DNA of 64,000 bases from Pectobacterium sp. PL152 (GTDB taxonomy: Bacteria > Pseudomonadota > Gammaproteobacteria > Enterobacterales > Enterobacteriaceae), in contig CP091064.1 in NCBI GenBank assembly GCA_021907015.1, positions 2,914,001-2,978,000 of the forward strand, read 5' to 3'. Made by a program: the position numbers and the translations under genes. A model generated the notes under the pieces. The model made no database searches and was not told the origin of the DNA. It was given only the letters and a program-made list of their open reading frames with translations. Below are positions 30,752 through 41,937 of this stretch, one piece after another; the stretch's first letter is position 1; every line of letters begins with the position of its first letter.

Positions 30752-30781
30752 CGCGAGGTCTGCTATCAGAAAAAAGGGAAG

Positions 30782-32191
30782 TTATTCTATCACGCATGGC
30801 GCTAACAGCCAGTGCTGTAGCGTTAATCGTCCGGAGCCGCTGAACGTCATGATCGCGTCACTTTCCGGGAAATAGCGTGCAGACATCACAGCCTCGCCGT
30901 CGTTGATAAAAATTTCAACGCTGGAGCGATCGCACAGTATCTGCAATTGGCTCAGATCGCCGCGCCAGTAGCGATGTTCGGGTTCGCCAGTGCGGCGGTT
31001 GCGTCGGCTCAGTGTGACGCGTTCCCCATCCCAACAGAGAACCAACTGGGAGGCGAGGCTGAACTGGAATTCTCCCTGAACGGTGACGAGGATTTCCGCG
31101 CTGCTGGCATGAAGCGGAGAGGCGTAGTCTGCGGCACCATGCCAGGTATAATGCTGCCTGCGCAGCTGTTGCAGTTCACGTGCAGGGCGTTGATGAACGC
31201 GATCGCCATGCAGCGTGAGTTCGCGCGGGCAGGTCATGGTATGGATCCAGCCGTACTCGATCGTCGGTTCAAAGAATTCATTCTCATCGGGAATCGACAT
31301 CCAGCCGAACAGCAGGCGTCGCCCGTCTTCACTCAGCGTGGTTTGTGGAGCGTAAAACTCAAAGCCGAGATCCAGTTCGTGGAAGTCCTGATGTGGGTAA
31401 TCACCATTGTCGTAATTGAGTGAGCCGATGAAATAGCCCGCCTGAAAGGTATTCAGGTAGCGTTCTTCTTCGGTGGGAACGCCTTGCGGACAGCAAATCA
31501 GTACGTCTTTTCCATCCAACGGAAACAGGTCCGGGCATTCCCACATGTAGCCAAAATCCCCGAGCCCGCCCAGACGGGAACCGGCGATCTCGCCGATCTT
31601 TTCCCATGCCAGCAGATCGTCAGAACGGTAGAGCAGCACTTTCCCCTGTAAGTCGAGATCCTGTGCGCCGAGCACCATGTACCAATGGTCGTCATGACGC
31701 CACACTTTGGGATCGCGAACGTGTCCGGTGTAGCCGTCAGGGAGCGTCAGAACCGCTCCCAGCTTGTCATATTCACCGTTAGGATTCTCACGGGCGAGGC
31801 ACTGAAACGCGGTACGCGAGCCGTCGTCGTATTTCACGTTACCCGTATACATCAGCATGATTGCTCCCTGATCCACCACGGCAGAACCGGAGTAGCAGCC
31901 GTGGCTTTCATAGCTTTCGCTCGGCACCAGTGCAACGGGTTCATGTGTCCAGTTCACCAGATCGACAGAGCTCCAGTGCCCCCAGAATTTCGCTCCGTGG
32001 GCGCAAGACAAAGGATTCCACTGATAAAACAGATGGTAACGCCCCTTGTGATGAATAAATCCGTTCGGATCGTTGAGCAGACCTACGCACGGGGACAGAT
32101 GCCATTCCGGGCGATATGGGTCTTCCTGTTTCCGTGAGTGGCCTGACATCAGGGCGTGCGCCATGCGCTTTAGTAAGTGGACTTCCTTCAT
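30782..32191 (-). CDS. scrB: Sucrose-6-phosphate hydrolase ScrB
   Basis: This cytoplasmic GH32 enzyme splits sucrose 6-phosphate into glucose 6-phosphate and fructose. It is 469 residues, normal for ScrB. Catalytic motifs are clear: VGLLNDPNGF at about residue 35 (nucleophile Asp), VRDPKVW at about 160 (transition-state Asp) and MWECPDLFP at about 218 (acid/base Glu). A C-terminal beta-sandwich follows. Its ATG overlaps the scrA stop (TAATG), so translation is coupled to the transporter. The frame is intact. Confidence 0.96.
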   Translation of the reverse strand: MKEVHLLKRMAHALMSGHSRKQEDPYRPEWHLSPCVGLLNDPNGFIHHKGRYHLFYQWNPLSCAHGAKFWGHWSSVDLVNWTHEPVALVPSESYESHGCYSGSAVVDQGAIMLMYTGNVKYDDGSRTAFQCLARENPNGEYDKLGAVLTLPDGYTGHVRDPKVWRHDDHWYMVLGAQDLDLQGKVLLYRSDDLLAWEKIGEIAGSRLGGLGDFGYMWECPDLFPLDGKDVLICCPQGVPTEEERYLNTFQAGYFIGSLNYDNGDYPHQDFHELDLGFEFYAPQTTLSEDGRRLLFGWMSIPDENEFFEPTIEYGWIHTMTCPRELTLHGDRVHQRPARELQQLRRQHYTWHGAADYASPLHASSAEILVTVQGEFQFSLASQLVLCWDGERVTLSRRNRRTGEPEHRYWRGDLSQLQILCDRSSVEIFINDGEAVMSARYFPESDAIMTFSGSGRLTLQHWLLAPCVIE

Positions 32192-33561
32192 TATTCGCTA
32201 TCCGTTTTATATTTCAGCAATAAGGACAGGGTAAAGGCGGCACCGAACGCAATGAGCATCCCAATCAGGTAGTTAAGCATCGATCCTCCTTGCACAATGG
32301 CCAGACCTGGAAAACCGGTCAGCCCAACGGCCGTCATATTGACGTGATTGAAGACGACCCACGCGCCACCGAGCGCACCGCCAGCCAGTGCGGCCAGGAA
32401 CGGTTTAATGAAGCGCAGGTTGATACCAAATATCGCGGCTTCAGTGATGCCCAGCAGGCAAGACAGCCCTGCGGGAACGGCAATCGCTCGGGTTTTGGCA
32501 TCACGCGTTTTGAAGTAGACCGCCAGACACGCGCCGCCCTGTGCCACGTTTGCCATCGCCCAAATTGGCAACAAGAAGTTGACGCCGATATTAGGGTTGC
32601 CCAGCAGTCCGGCTTCAATGGCATGGAAGCTGTGATGAACGCCGGTGATGACGATGGCGGAATAGAGGCCGCCGAACAGCAATCCGGCTAGCCAGCCCGC
32701 GTGAGTAATCAACGTGCTGAGTAAGAAAGAAATACCGTCGCCCAGTGCGCGCCCAGCCGGACCGATGATCAACATGGCGACGAAGCCGGAAATGATGACC
32801 GTCAGGAAAGGTGTGACGATGATATCCAGCGCATCAGGCACGATTTTACGCAGGCGTTTTTCCACGATGCTCATGAACCAGACGGCCAGCAGGACCGGAA
32901 ACACGGTGCCCTGATAGCCGATCATGGCGATGTCCATGCCGAAAAAATGCATGGTCTGGAAGCCGCCCGCGACGCCCCAGGCGTTGGTCAGCGCCGGGTG
33001 AGTCAGAATGCCGCCCAACGTTGCGCCCAAATAGGGGTTACCGCCGAATTCCCGTGCGGCAGTAAAACCGATCAGGATAGGCAAAATGATAAATGCAGCG
33101 GAGCTGAACATATCCAGCATCACGAAGATTGCGCTGCTGGAATCGACCCAGCCGTAGGTCTTGATCATGCCGAGCAGTCCCATCAATAGACCGGACGCGA
33201 TAATCGCCGGCATGATAGGGACGAAGATGTTTGATAGCAGGCGCGCCAGACGTTGCAGCGGGTTCAGCTTTTTCGCGGCGATGGAGGCCGCTTCGGATTT
33301 GCTCGATTCGCTGATGTCTGCCGCTTTGATGAACTCGGCATACACCTTGTTAACCAGTCCCGTACCGAAAATAATCTGCATTTGTCCGGCGTTCTGGAAG
33401 CAGCCTTTCACGCCGTCAACGTTTTCGATGGCTTTCTTGTCTGCCAAATTGTCGTCATTCAGTACCAGACGCAGACGAGTCGCGCAGTGAGCCGCGCTGG
33501 CGATATTCTCTTTTCCGCCGAGAAGGGGGATAAGCGCGGCGGCGGTTTTGTTGATATCCAT
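32191..33561 (-). CDS. scrA: Sucrose-specific PTS permease, EIIBC ScrA
   Basis: This inner-membrane transporter phosphorylates sucrose to sucrose 6-phosphate during import. It is 456 residues from ATG 33561, which has AGAGGAA upstream. An earlier in-frame ATG would add six residues. The EIIB domain is N-terminal with phosphorylated Cys26 in SAAHCATRLRLVL. The EIIC domain follows with about ten helices and the GITEAAIFGINLRF motif. There is no IIA domain, so it must borrow glucose-type IIA (Crr), as known for ScrA. It is separated from scrY by a strong hairpin. The frame is intact. Confidence 0.96.
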   Translation of the reverse strand: MDINKTAAALIPLLGGKENIASAAHCATRLRLVLNDDNLADKKAIENVDGVKGCFQNAGQMQIIFGTGLVNKVYAEFIKAADISESSKSEAASIAAKKLNPLQRLARLLSNIFVPIMPAIIASGLLMGLLGMIKTYGWVDSSSAIFVMLDMFSSAAFIILPILIGFTAAREFGGNPYLGATLGGILTHPALTNAWGVAGGFQTMHFFGMDIAMIGYQGTVFPVLLAVWFMSIVEKRLRKIVPDALDIIVTPFLTVIISGFVAMLIIGPAGRALGDGISFLLSTLITHAGWLAGLLFGGLYSAIVITGVHHSFHAIEAGLLGNPNIGVNFLLPIWAMANVAQGGACLAVYFKTRDAKTRAIAVPAGLSCLLGITEAAIFGINLRFIKPFLAALAGGALGGAWVVFNHVNMTAVGLTGFPGLAIVQGGSMLNYLIGMLIAFGAAFTLSLLLKYKTDSE

Positions 33562-33598
33562 GTTATTCCTCTTTTTCAATCGGATATGCAGTGTCTTT

Positions 33599-33625
33599 GG
33601 CGTCGATTAGCACGTAATCGACGCC
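33599..33625 (-). promoter_or_regulatory. Intercistronic hairpin between scrY and scrA
   Basis: A perfect 11-bp stem GGCGTCGATTA/TAATCGACGCC with a 5-base loop sits 16 bases after the scrY stop. No T-tract follows, so it more likely stabilises the scrY message or reduces readthrough than fully terminates. This would allow more porin than permease. Confidence 0.7.
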
Positions 33626-33640
33626 AAGGCCGGGCAAGGG

Positions 33641-35268
<1,628 letters not shown>

Positions 35269-35398
35269 CGGTTTTTCATGGGGAAAATAAAAGCCAGCAG
35301 GAGGGTTAGCAAGAAATTTCACTCGCCCGATTCTGTAACTGTGATCCTGACTACAAAACCGGGCGGTAACCGTATTAAACGGAGGGATTAGGGCTGGG

Positions 35399-36321
35399 CT
35401 AAGGGAGTGCGCGCAATTGCTGAGCGTAGGGAAGTGCGGTCATTGCGCCTTTTGCTGTGGTGGCAAGCGCGCCACACCGCTGCGCCTGCGCGATAATCGG
35501 GTCCCAGCTACGCGGCTGTGGCAGGTCGTCATACTGCGCCAGGCCATGCAGTAAACCGGCGACGAAGGCATCCCCGCACCCGTAGTATCGACGGGGGTCA
35601 CCGACGGCGCGGCAAAGTGCTGTAGCTGATGGCGATCGTGCAGCCAGACGCCTTCGCTGCCTAGCGTCACTAGCAAGAGTTGTGTGGGGTAGCGCTGCAT
35701 GAACTGCAGAATCCCTGCTTCAACGTCCGGTGTTGAACACAGAAATGCCAGTTCTTCACGCGATAGCTTCACCACGTCAGCCAGCATCAGCGCCTGTGTC
35801 AGGCAGTCGCGCAGTTCCTGCTCGCTTTGCCAGAGATCGTCACGGATGTTCGGGTCGAAGCTGACCCGACCCAGCGCGGCTTTCACCTGCCGCATCGCCT
35901 CAAAGGCGGTACTGCGCGAAGGTTCCTGTGAGAGGGCGATAGAGCAGAGGTGCAGCCATTCTCCCCGGTTGAACATCGGTAGGTCTTCCGGCTGTAAAAA
36001 CAGGTCGGCACTCGGGCGTACCATAAATGTGAAGGCACGTTCCCCTGTTTCATCAAGGCTCACGACCACGGTTGAGGTTCGGTGGAACCTGTCGTGCGCC
36101 ATGTGATGGGTATCGACGTTTTCCTGTTCCAGCACTGTTTTGAGAAAATGGCCAAAAACATCGTCACCGACACGACCAATAAACGCGCTGTTTCCGCCCA
36201 GTCTGGCAATGCCAACGGCGACATTCGCCGGTGCTCCACCGGGACATTTCAGATAGCGTTCCGCATCTTCCGGGATGAGATCGACAACCGCGTCGCCCAT
36301 GACCCAAATTCTATTTGCCAT
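35399..36321 (-). CDS. scrK: Fructokinase ScrK (frameshifted)
   Basis: This cytoplasmic PfkB-family kinase phosphorylates the fructose released by ScrB to fructose 6-phosphate with ATP. The restored length is 307 residues, equal to the plasmid scr fructokinases. The N-terminus WVMGDAVVDLIPE and the GGAPANVAVGIARLGG motif bind sugar. The C-terminal signature DTTGAGDAFVAG is split: one more G in the four-G run at about 35574 restores it and the end AKGAMTALPYAQQLRALP, stopping at 35399. As written, the frame would run to 35440 with a wrong tail. It is the promoter-proximal gene of the scr cluster. Confidence 0.94.
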
Positions 36322-36350
36322 AACGTTACTCTTATCAACGAGAATTAGAC

Positions 36351-36390
36351 TGTTTGCTAAAATAGAAGAATCGGTTTAGCTAAGCAATAC
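36351..36390. promoter_or_regulatory. ScrR operator-like sites before scrK
   Basis: GTTTGCTAAA at 36352 and GTTTAGCTAAGC at 36374 lie 30-55 bases upstream of the scrK start and share the half-site of the scrY operator. They are placed to overlap the scrK promoter. Confidence 0.65.
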
Positions 36391-36527
36391 CCTTCATTGT
36401 AGAGACGCACCCACATCAATAAAACGCACTTTTCCCCATCGCGTTGGTGAAAATTTATGCGATAGTCATCACGTTGCCATGGTCGTCGGACTAAATAAAA
36501 GGGGCTGTCATCCGATAGTTATGGAAC

Positions 36528-37342
36528 GTGGCTGAATTAATCTGGGATTCAAGCTGCAAAAAGGACGAATGGAGAAGGATATGCATTACCCCACCTCTTT
36601 CCGGGGCTACCCCGGTGCGTAATTACAACCTGCTTTGGGGAATATGGGCGTTATGGGCTTTGTTGGTCGCCGCCTGGCTTATTGATATTTATAGCGAATT
36701 CCCCCTTCGATATTACGGTCAGGGAGTGGCTGCCGTACTAGCCGCGAGTGTTGCAATCGCATTTTTCTATACTGTTAAAAGGAATAACACGATGTTTTCA
36801 TTTGATAAAAACAAAAAAGACGCAAAAGAACCGCAAGAGCGCAGTGAAATAAACAGCTCCCCCGCGATCAGCCCATCGAACGAGTTGATTAATTCAGTGA
36901 ACCCTGTACGCGTGAAAAAAGATACCTTCATTTCTCAGGGCGCACGCATGACGGGCTCTCTGACCGTGGATGGCAACATCACCGTGGAAGGCCGGGTAGA
37001 AGGTGACGTGCAGTGCGATAACACGATTAAAGTGGAGCACACCGGTCAGGTAAACGGTGAAATGAAATCGCAGCAGATCATCATCAACGGCCGCGTTGAA
37101 GGACGCATCGCCGCCAGCGTCATCGCCATTCTGGCGCAGGGAAAAGTATTCGGCGATATTTTCACTGATGAACTCTCCATCGAAAAAGGCGGCATCTTCA
37201 CCGGCCAGTCCCACCCGCTGACCCCGCCAGCGCAGAGCCAGGAAAAACTGAACTACGTGGAAAAGAAAAAGAGAAACCCGCTAAAGCCCCCGCAGAGCAA
37301 GAGAACGTCGTCGCGCTAGCGAGTAATGCGCCAACGGCGTGA
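36528..37342 (+). CDS. Bactofilin (CcmA-like polymer-forming protein), frameshifted, start unsure
   Basis: Bactofilins form filaments at the inner membrane that scaffold cell-shape or envelope enzymes. Two membrane helices (about LLWGIWALWALLVAAWLI and GVAAVLAASVAIAFFY) are followed by a charged linker. The beta-helical bactofilin domain reads GSLTVDGNITVEGRVEGDVQ, then TGQVNGEMKSQQIIINGRVEG. The true tail (KPAKAPAEQENVVALA) is in another frame: one more A near 37262 restores it, and it ends TGA 37342, giving about 271 residues. GTG 36528 has no ribosome site. ATG 36581 has AGAAGGA but would need one base fewer in CCCC near 36605. A helix-anchored bactofilin is unusual compared with soluble ones. 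Confidence 0.85.
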
Positions 37343-37522
37343 GGCTCGTTCTTAATATCTGAATGCCTGAGTACTCCCCGCGCCAGCGGGTAAATCCTGC
37401 TTCTGGCTGGCGTGATGGGGGATTGCGTGTCAGTATTAAAGCACGCCATTTTGCACTCACCGTGACGGTGAGCTATTACGCCAATGATTTTTGTCTTCCA
37501 TACGTTACCGTAAGGAGGTGAT

Positions 37523-37980
37523 ATGAAAGTTGAAGCTGCAGAGTCGTCCGTTTTTGCCAGCCAGCAGGTGATGGCGAAGCGCTCGACAGAGCATGCAGAG
37601 AAAGCGGCGCTGTCCGAACAGCTTCAGTCTTATCAGGCGGGCAGCGGTGCTGTTCCTGTTGGTCAGACGACGCGGTATGATTTCACCCGCATTAGCCCCG
37701 CCGAGCTGTATGAAACGGTAGAAGGCCTTGTCAGCAGTGGGCGGTTGGGGCGTGAAGAGGGTTCCGCGCTACTGGGTTTTATCTCGTCGCCGCGCGAAAA
37801 TGTCGGCAGTGTGCCGCCTTCCAACGTGTTCCAGCCGATTAATGTCTTCGACACCATTCAGCAAGGTGTCGCGGGGCATCCTCCCGCAGCGAAGTGCAAA
37901 ATACCGAAAGCCTGCAACGTGCGGCCGAGGCGCTGAACCGCTTTCAGGGGCAGGTTTCCAGCATTAGCGTTTACGTCTAG
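37523..37980 (+). CDS. Conserved hypothetical protein (frameshifted)
   Basis: This is a small soluble protein of about 152 residues when restored. AAGGAGG lies four bases before ATG 37523. There is no signal peptide or membrane helix. The middle reads TRYDFTRISPAELYETVEGL, then VSSGRLGREEGSALLGFISP, suggesting a short helical domain similar to small enterobacterial proteins of unknown role. One more G in GCGGGGCAT near 37880 restores the tail SSRSEVQNTESLQRAAEALN, which is amphipathic and could form a coiled coil. It follows the bactofilin gene by 180 bases and has its own terminator. I do not recognise a function. Confidence 0.75.
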
Positions 37981-38017
37981 CGAATGTCGGTGCGCCGTAG
38001 CGTGAGCATGTTTCTCT

Positions 38018-38041
38018 CTATCCCCGCGTTTGCGGGGATAG
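38018..38041 (+). terminator. Intrinsic terminator of the hypothetical gene
   Basis: A 10-bp perfect stem CTATCCCCGC/GCGGGGATAG with a 4-base loop is followed by TCGTTTTAT, 37 bases past the gene. Confidence 0.85.
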
Positions 38042-38064
38042 TCGTTTTATACCTTGCGCCTCGT

Positions 38065-39412
38065 TCAGCGTGGGGCCTGCGCTTTGATTTCCGTCAGCAG
38101 CGCGATCAGTGCCTGCACGTTGTCATCCTGCGTGCGCCACGACGACACGCTAATGCGCAATGCAGGACGCCCTTGCCAGACGGTGCCGCCAAACCATGCT
38201 TTGCCCGAGGCCTGCAATGCTTCCCGTATTGCTATCGTTTGGCTGTCGGTTTCCCCCGCAGCAGAACCTGATTGAGCACAACCCGATTCAGTATCTCAAA
38301 TCCTGCATGGCGCAGGCCGTCGGCGATGAGTCTCGCTTGTCGGCAGTGCCGTTCGACCATCTCCGCCACGCCGTCGTGCCCCAGCGTGCGCAGTGCCGCC
38401 CATACGGGAATGCCGCGTGGACGACGGGAAAACTCGAGCGTCAGGTTTTTCTGGGCATCTCGCGCCGCACTGGAGTAAACCGCATCTGCGTTCATCGCTT
38501 CGGCCAGCGCGTCCGCATCGCGGCAAATCGCCATCGCACAGTCGTAGGGCGTGTTTAGCCATTTGTGTGCGTCCGTCGTCCAACTGTCGGCCAGTTCGAT
38601 GCCCTCGGTGAGCGCCGCGTGAGATGAAGCTCTGGCCCACAGCCCGAAGGCACCGTCAACGTGAACCCAGGCCCCTGCCGCTCTGGCGATGGGAATGAGC
38701 TGCGCAAAATCATCGAACTCGCCCGTGTTGACCTCGCCTGCCTGCAAACAAAGAATCGTGCGGTCGTCCAGCGGAGGAAGTTGCGAGGCATCGATCTGCC
38801 CAAACGTATTTACAGGCGCGATAAGTAAATGACGTAGCCCAAAGCCGAGTACGCGTAGCGCTTTCTTCACGGTGATGTGCGTGAGTTCCGAAATCACGAC
38901 CTTAATTTCAGGCGCGCCAATCAGCCCATCATTGTCAAAGTCCCAGCCCTGTCTTGCCAGCAGAGCGCGGCGCGCGGCCAGACAGGAAAGCGTGCAGGCG
39001 GTGGCGCTGGTGCCGAAACCCACGGCGCTGTTTTTGGGTAAGCTCAAGGCATCGAGCACCCAACGGCTGGCGAGGCGTTCCAACGTGGCGGAGACCGGCG
39101 AATTATCAAAGGTGGAGGCGCACTGATCCCAGGCGATCATCAATCGCTCAGAGGCGGCGGCAACCGGTAATGAAGCCCCGATAACAAAGCCGAAATAGTT
39201 TGGGCCATTGGAAGCAGTGGTAGCGGGTGAACCGACCTCATCCAGCAGCGCCAGCGTGCTTTCGGGTGAGTAACCTTGTTGCGGCAGCACCTCATCAAAA
39301 CGTGTCAGCGCCGCGAGGGCCTCTGCATCGGGAAAACCCGACGCTGTGCAGTCTCAGCCAGATAACGTCGGCCGCGCTCATCGGCATCCGCCAGTAAAGT
39401 CAATTCGCTCAT
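38065..39412 (-). CDS. PLP-dependent decarboxylase/aminotransferase-like protein (two frameshifts)
   Basis: This cytoplasmic fold-type I PLP enzyme belongs to the aromatic-L-amino-acid/glutamate decarboxylase group and has 449 residues restored. The start is ATG 39412 (MSELTLLADADERGRRYL). Active-site features are the FGTSATACTLSCLAARRALL segment, HVDGAFGLWARAS and the PLP lysine in SWTTDAHKWLNTPYDCA. One C is missing near 39340 (TTCCCGATG) and one G near 38254 (CGGGGGAAAC), which restores the C-terminus ETDSQTIAIREALQ. It is divergent from an HxlR regulator. The substrate is unknown: an aromatic or acidic amino acid is likely from family knowledge, and an aldolase-type PLP role cannot be excluded. 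Confidence 0.88.
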
Positions 39413-39576
39413 GCTGTTTCCTTATCAATAATCGTTGTTTTGCTATCACGATAGCGTGAATGCTGACTGCACAGATGACGCGGTGCCGTAAAGCGTGCGG
39501 TAAAGATCGCATTCAGTGACGGATGACGTGGTATGAATAGGGCTGCTTTTCATAATATTAGCTTTCACTACTCATT

Positions 39577-39625
39577 ATTGGTTTCAAAATAAAACCAATT
39601 GAAGCATAAATACTCTGGTTTTATT
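39577..39625. promoter_or_regulatory. Inverted AAACCA repeats in the decarboxylase-hxlR gap
   Basis: ATTGGTTT at 39577 and AAACCAAT at 39592 form a dyad with a 7-base spacer. AATAAAACCA at 39588 and TGGTTTTATT at 39616 form a perfect 10-base inverted repeat. They lie in the 291-bp divergent gap and are candidate operators for the HxlR protein. Confidence 0.6.
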
Positions 39626-39703
39626 CTGCAACCAAAAACGCACGATCAGCTTTTCAGCCTGTAGGTAAGGCAAGCTGAACAGGAAAAAGGGGAAGAAATC
39701 GTC

Positions 39704-40148
39704 ATGGTGAAGCGCAGAAGTCTGAAAGAGGATGTGTGCCCCGTCGCCCGCGCGCTGGATGTGGTTGGCGATCGCTGGGCGCTGCTGATTATCCGCGATG
39801 CTTTCGATAATCGCCGCCGTTTCAGCGATTTTCAGCGCAGTTTGGGCGTCGCTAAAAATATTCTTACCGACCGTCTGCGCACGTTAGTTGATGAAGGAAT
39901 TTTGTCCGTTCAGCCTGTTTCCGACAGCTCAGCCTATCAGGAGTATGTCCTGACGCCAAAGGTGAACAGCTATTCCCGCTCGTCGTGGCGCTACGCCAGT
40001 GGGGGAACAGCAACTTTTCGCGGAGGGAGAAGCCCACTCCCTGCTATTGGATAAACACACTGGCCAGCCCCTGCAAGCCATGCTGCCGTATTCTGCGCAA
40101 GGCCAGCGAGTCGTCGGGCAGGATACATTCGTTCAGAAAGTGGATTGA
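39704..40148 (+). CDS. HxlR-family transcriptional regulator (two frameshifts)
   Basis: This small DNA-binding protein has a winged helix and about 148 residues restored. VKRRSLKEDVCPVARALDVV contains the conserved early cysteine (Cys12) of the family. GDRWALLIIRDAFDNRRRFS and FQRSLGVAKNILTDRLRTLV are the core helices. The tail is split by two missing G: at about 39961 (CCAAAGGTG, giving YVLTPKGEQLFPLVVALRQW) and about 40007 (TGGGGGAAC, giving WGEQQLFAEGE). HxlR members often sense oxidants or quinones through this cysteine. It is divergent from the decarboxylase and probably controls it. yhbP follows by nine bases. Confidence 0.9.
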
Positions 40149-40624
<476 letters not shown>

Positions 40625-40727
40625 CGTCTGTCATAAATAACATTTGCCATACATAACATTTTCCATACATAACAACAGAAACGTCAAAAGATGGGAAAGT
40701 GAAAGACGCAGATCAGGGGGAAAACCG

Positions 40728-41381
40728 ATGAGCCGGGTATTGCTATTAGGTGCAACGGGGTTAGTGGGGCACGAGTTGTTACAGCTGTTGAAAGCCAATA
40801 ATCGGGTAGAGACGATCTATGCGCCGACCCGTAAGCCGCTGGCGCCTTCGGAGAAAGTGGTCAATCCGCACGATCCCGATCTGTCTGCCGCGCTGGCGCA
40901 ATTGACTGACCCTGTCGACATCGCATTTTGCTGTCTGGGATCGACACTTAAGACGGCAGGCAGTAAGCAGGCGTTCCGCTATGTGGATTACACGCTGGTG
41001 GTGGAAGGATCAAAAGTGGCGCTGGCGCTGGGCGCGACGCACCTGTTGGTGGTTAGCGCGCTGAGCGCCAATGCGACATCGCCTTTCTTCTACTCGCGGG
41101 TGAAGGGAGAAGCGGAAAGATCGCTGCGGCAGCAGGGCTGGCAACATCTGACATTGGCACAGCCGTCGATGCTGCTGGGGAAAGGGAAGACAGTCGCCCG
41201 CTAGAAAGCCTGGCCGCTCCGTTGTTCCGCCTGTTCCCGGCAAAGTGGCGGGCCATTGAGGGAAAAACGGTTGCACAGGCATTGCTGAATCAGGCGTTCT
41301 CGCCGGAACCAAAAAGCGCGGGTTACCGTGCTGGAATCCGACCAATTACTGTCATTAGGCAAGCAGCAACCGCTTCAGTAG
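40728..41381 (+). CDS. yraR: NAD(P)H-binding protein YraR (two frameshifts)
   Basis: This short-chain-reductase-like protein of the HTATIP2/YraR group has about 217 residues restored. The N-terminus has the Rossmann motif [18 protein letters not shown] conserved [19 protein letters not shown] and [20 protein letters not shown] (catalytic-type YXXXK) follow. The ATG at 40728 has GGGGG upstream. One missing G at about 41177 (CTGGGGAAAGG) restores the middle ([17 protein letters not shown]). A second discrepancy near 41320 (GCGGGTT, one extra or two lost bases) restores the tail [14 protein letters not shown], ending TAG 41381. The function is unknown. It converges on nrdG with a 10-base gap. 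Confidence 0.9.
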
Positions 41382-41391
41382 CCGCTCTCGA

Positions 41392-41856
41392 TTACCGCAG
41401 GCGGTGGACAACCTGATTACTGCTGCCGCGCCAAATCAGTGCGGGATCTTTCAGATCTTGCACAAATTTTCCATCGACTAAGACGTTGATGAGATCGACC
41501 ACCCGCTGTTGCGCCGGCGTCAGTTCTGTCAGCACGTAGCCTGTCCAGACCCAGATATCTTTGCCTGGGCACTCCGCGCGTATCCGTTCGACCAGCCTCA
41601 GGATATCAGGCACATTCTGTGGATGAAGTGGATCGCCGCCAGACAGCGAAATTCCCTGCCGGGGAATCACCGTATCCTGAAGATCGGCGATGATCCGATC
41701 TTCCTGTTCCTGCGTAAACGGCTGGCCGGAATTCAGTCGCCAGGTGCTTTTGTTGTAGCACCCCACGCATTCATGCACGCAGCCAGCGACAAACAGCGTG
41801 CAGCGGGTGCCGGGGCCGTTGACGACATCAACGGGATAATACTGGTGGTAATTCAT
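41392..41856 (-). CDS. nrdG: Anaerobic ribonucleotide reductase activase NrdG
   Basis: This cytoplasmic radical-SAM enzyme generates the glycyl radical on NrdD. It has 154 residues as in E. coli. The 4Fe-4S cysteines are in CVHECVGCYN (CX3CX2C), and the GLSGGDP-like motif is SLSGGDPLHPQN. It lies 81 bases after nrdD on the same strand, so the two are cotranscribed and anaerobically controlled. The frame is intact. Confidence 0.96.
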   Translation of the reverse strand: MNYHQYYPVDVVNGPGTRCTLFVAGCVHECVGCYNKSTWRLNSGQPFTQEQEDRIIADLQDTVIPRQGISLSGGDPLHPQNVPDILRLVERIRAECPGKDIWVWTGYVLTELTPAQQRVVDLINVLVDGKFVQDLKDPALIWRGSSNQVVHRLR

Positions 41857-41937
41857 ACGGTAGAGCCCATGTTATGAAGCGGGCGCGTGTTGACGGTGCC
41901 GCGAAAGGTGGGCCGCATTGCTGCGGCCCGGAAGGGA

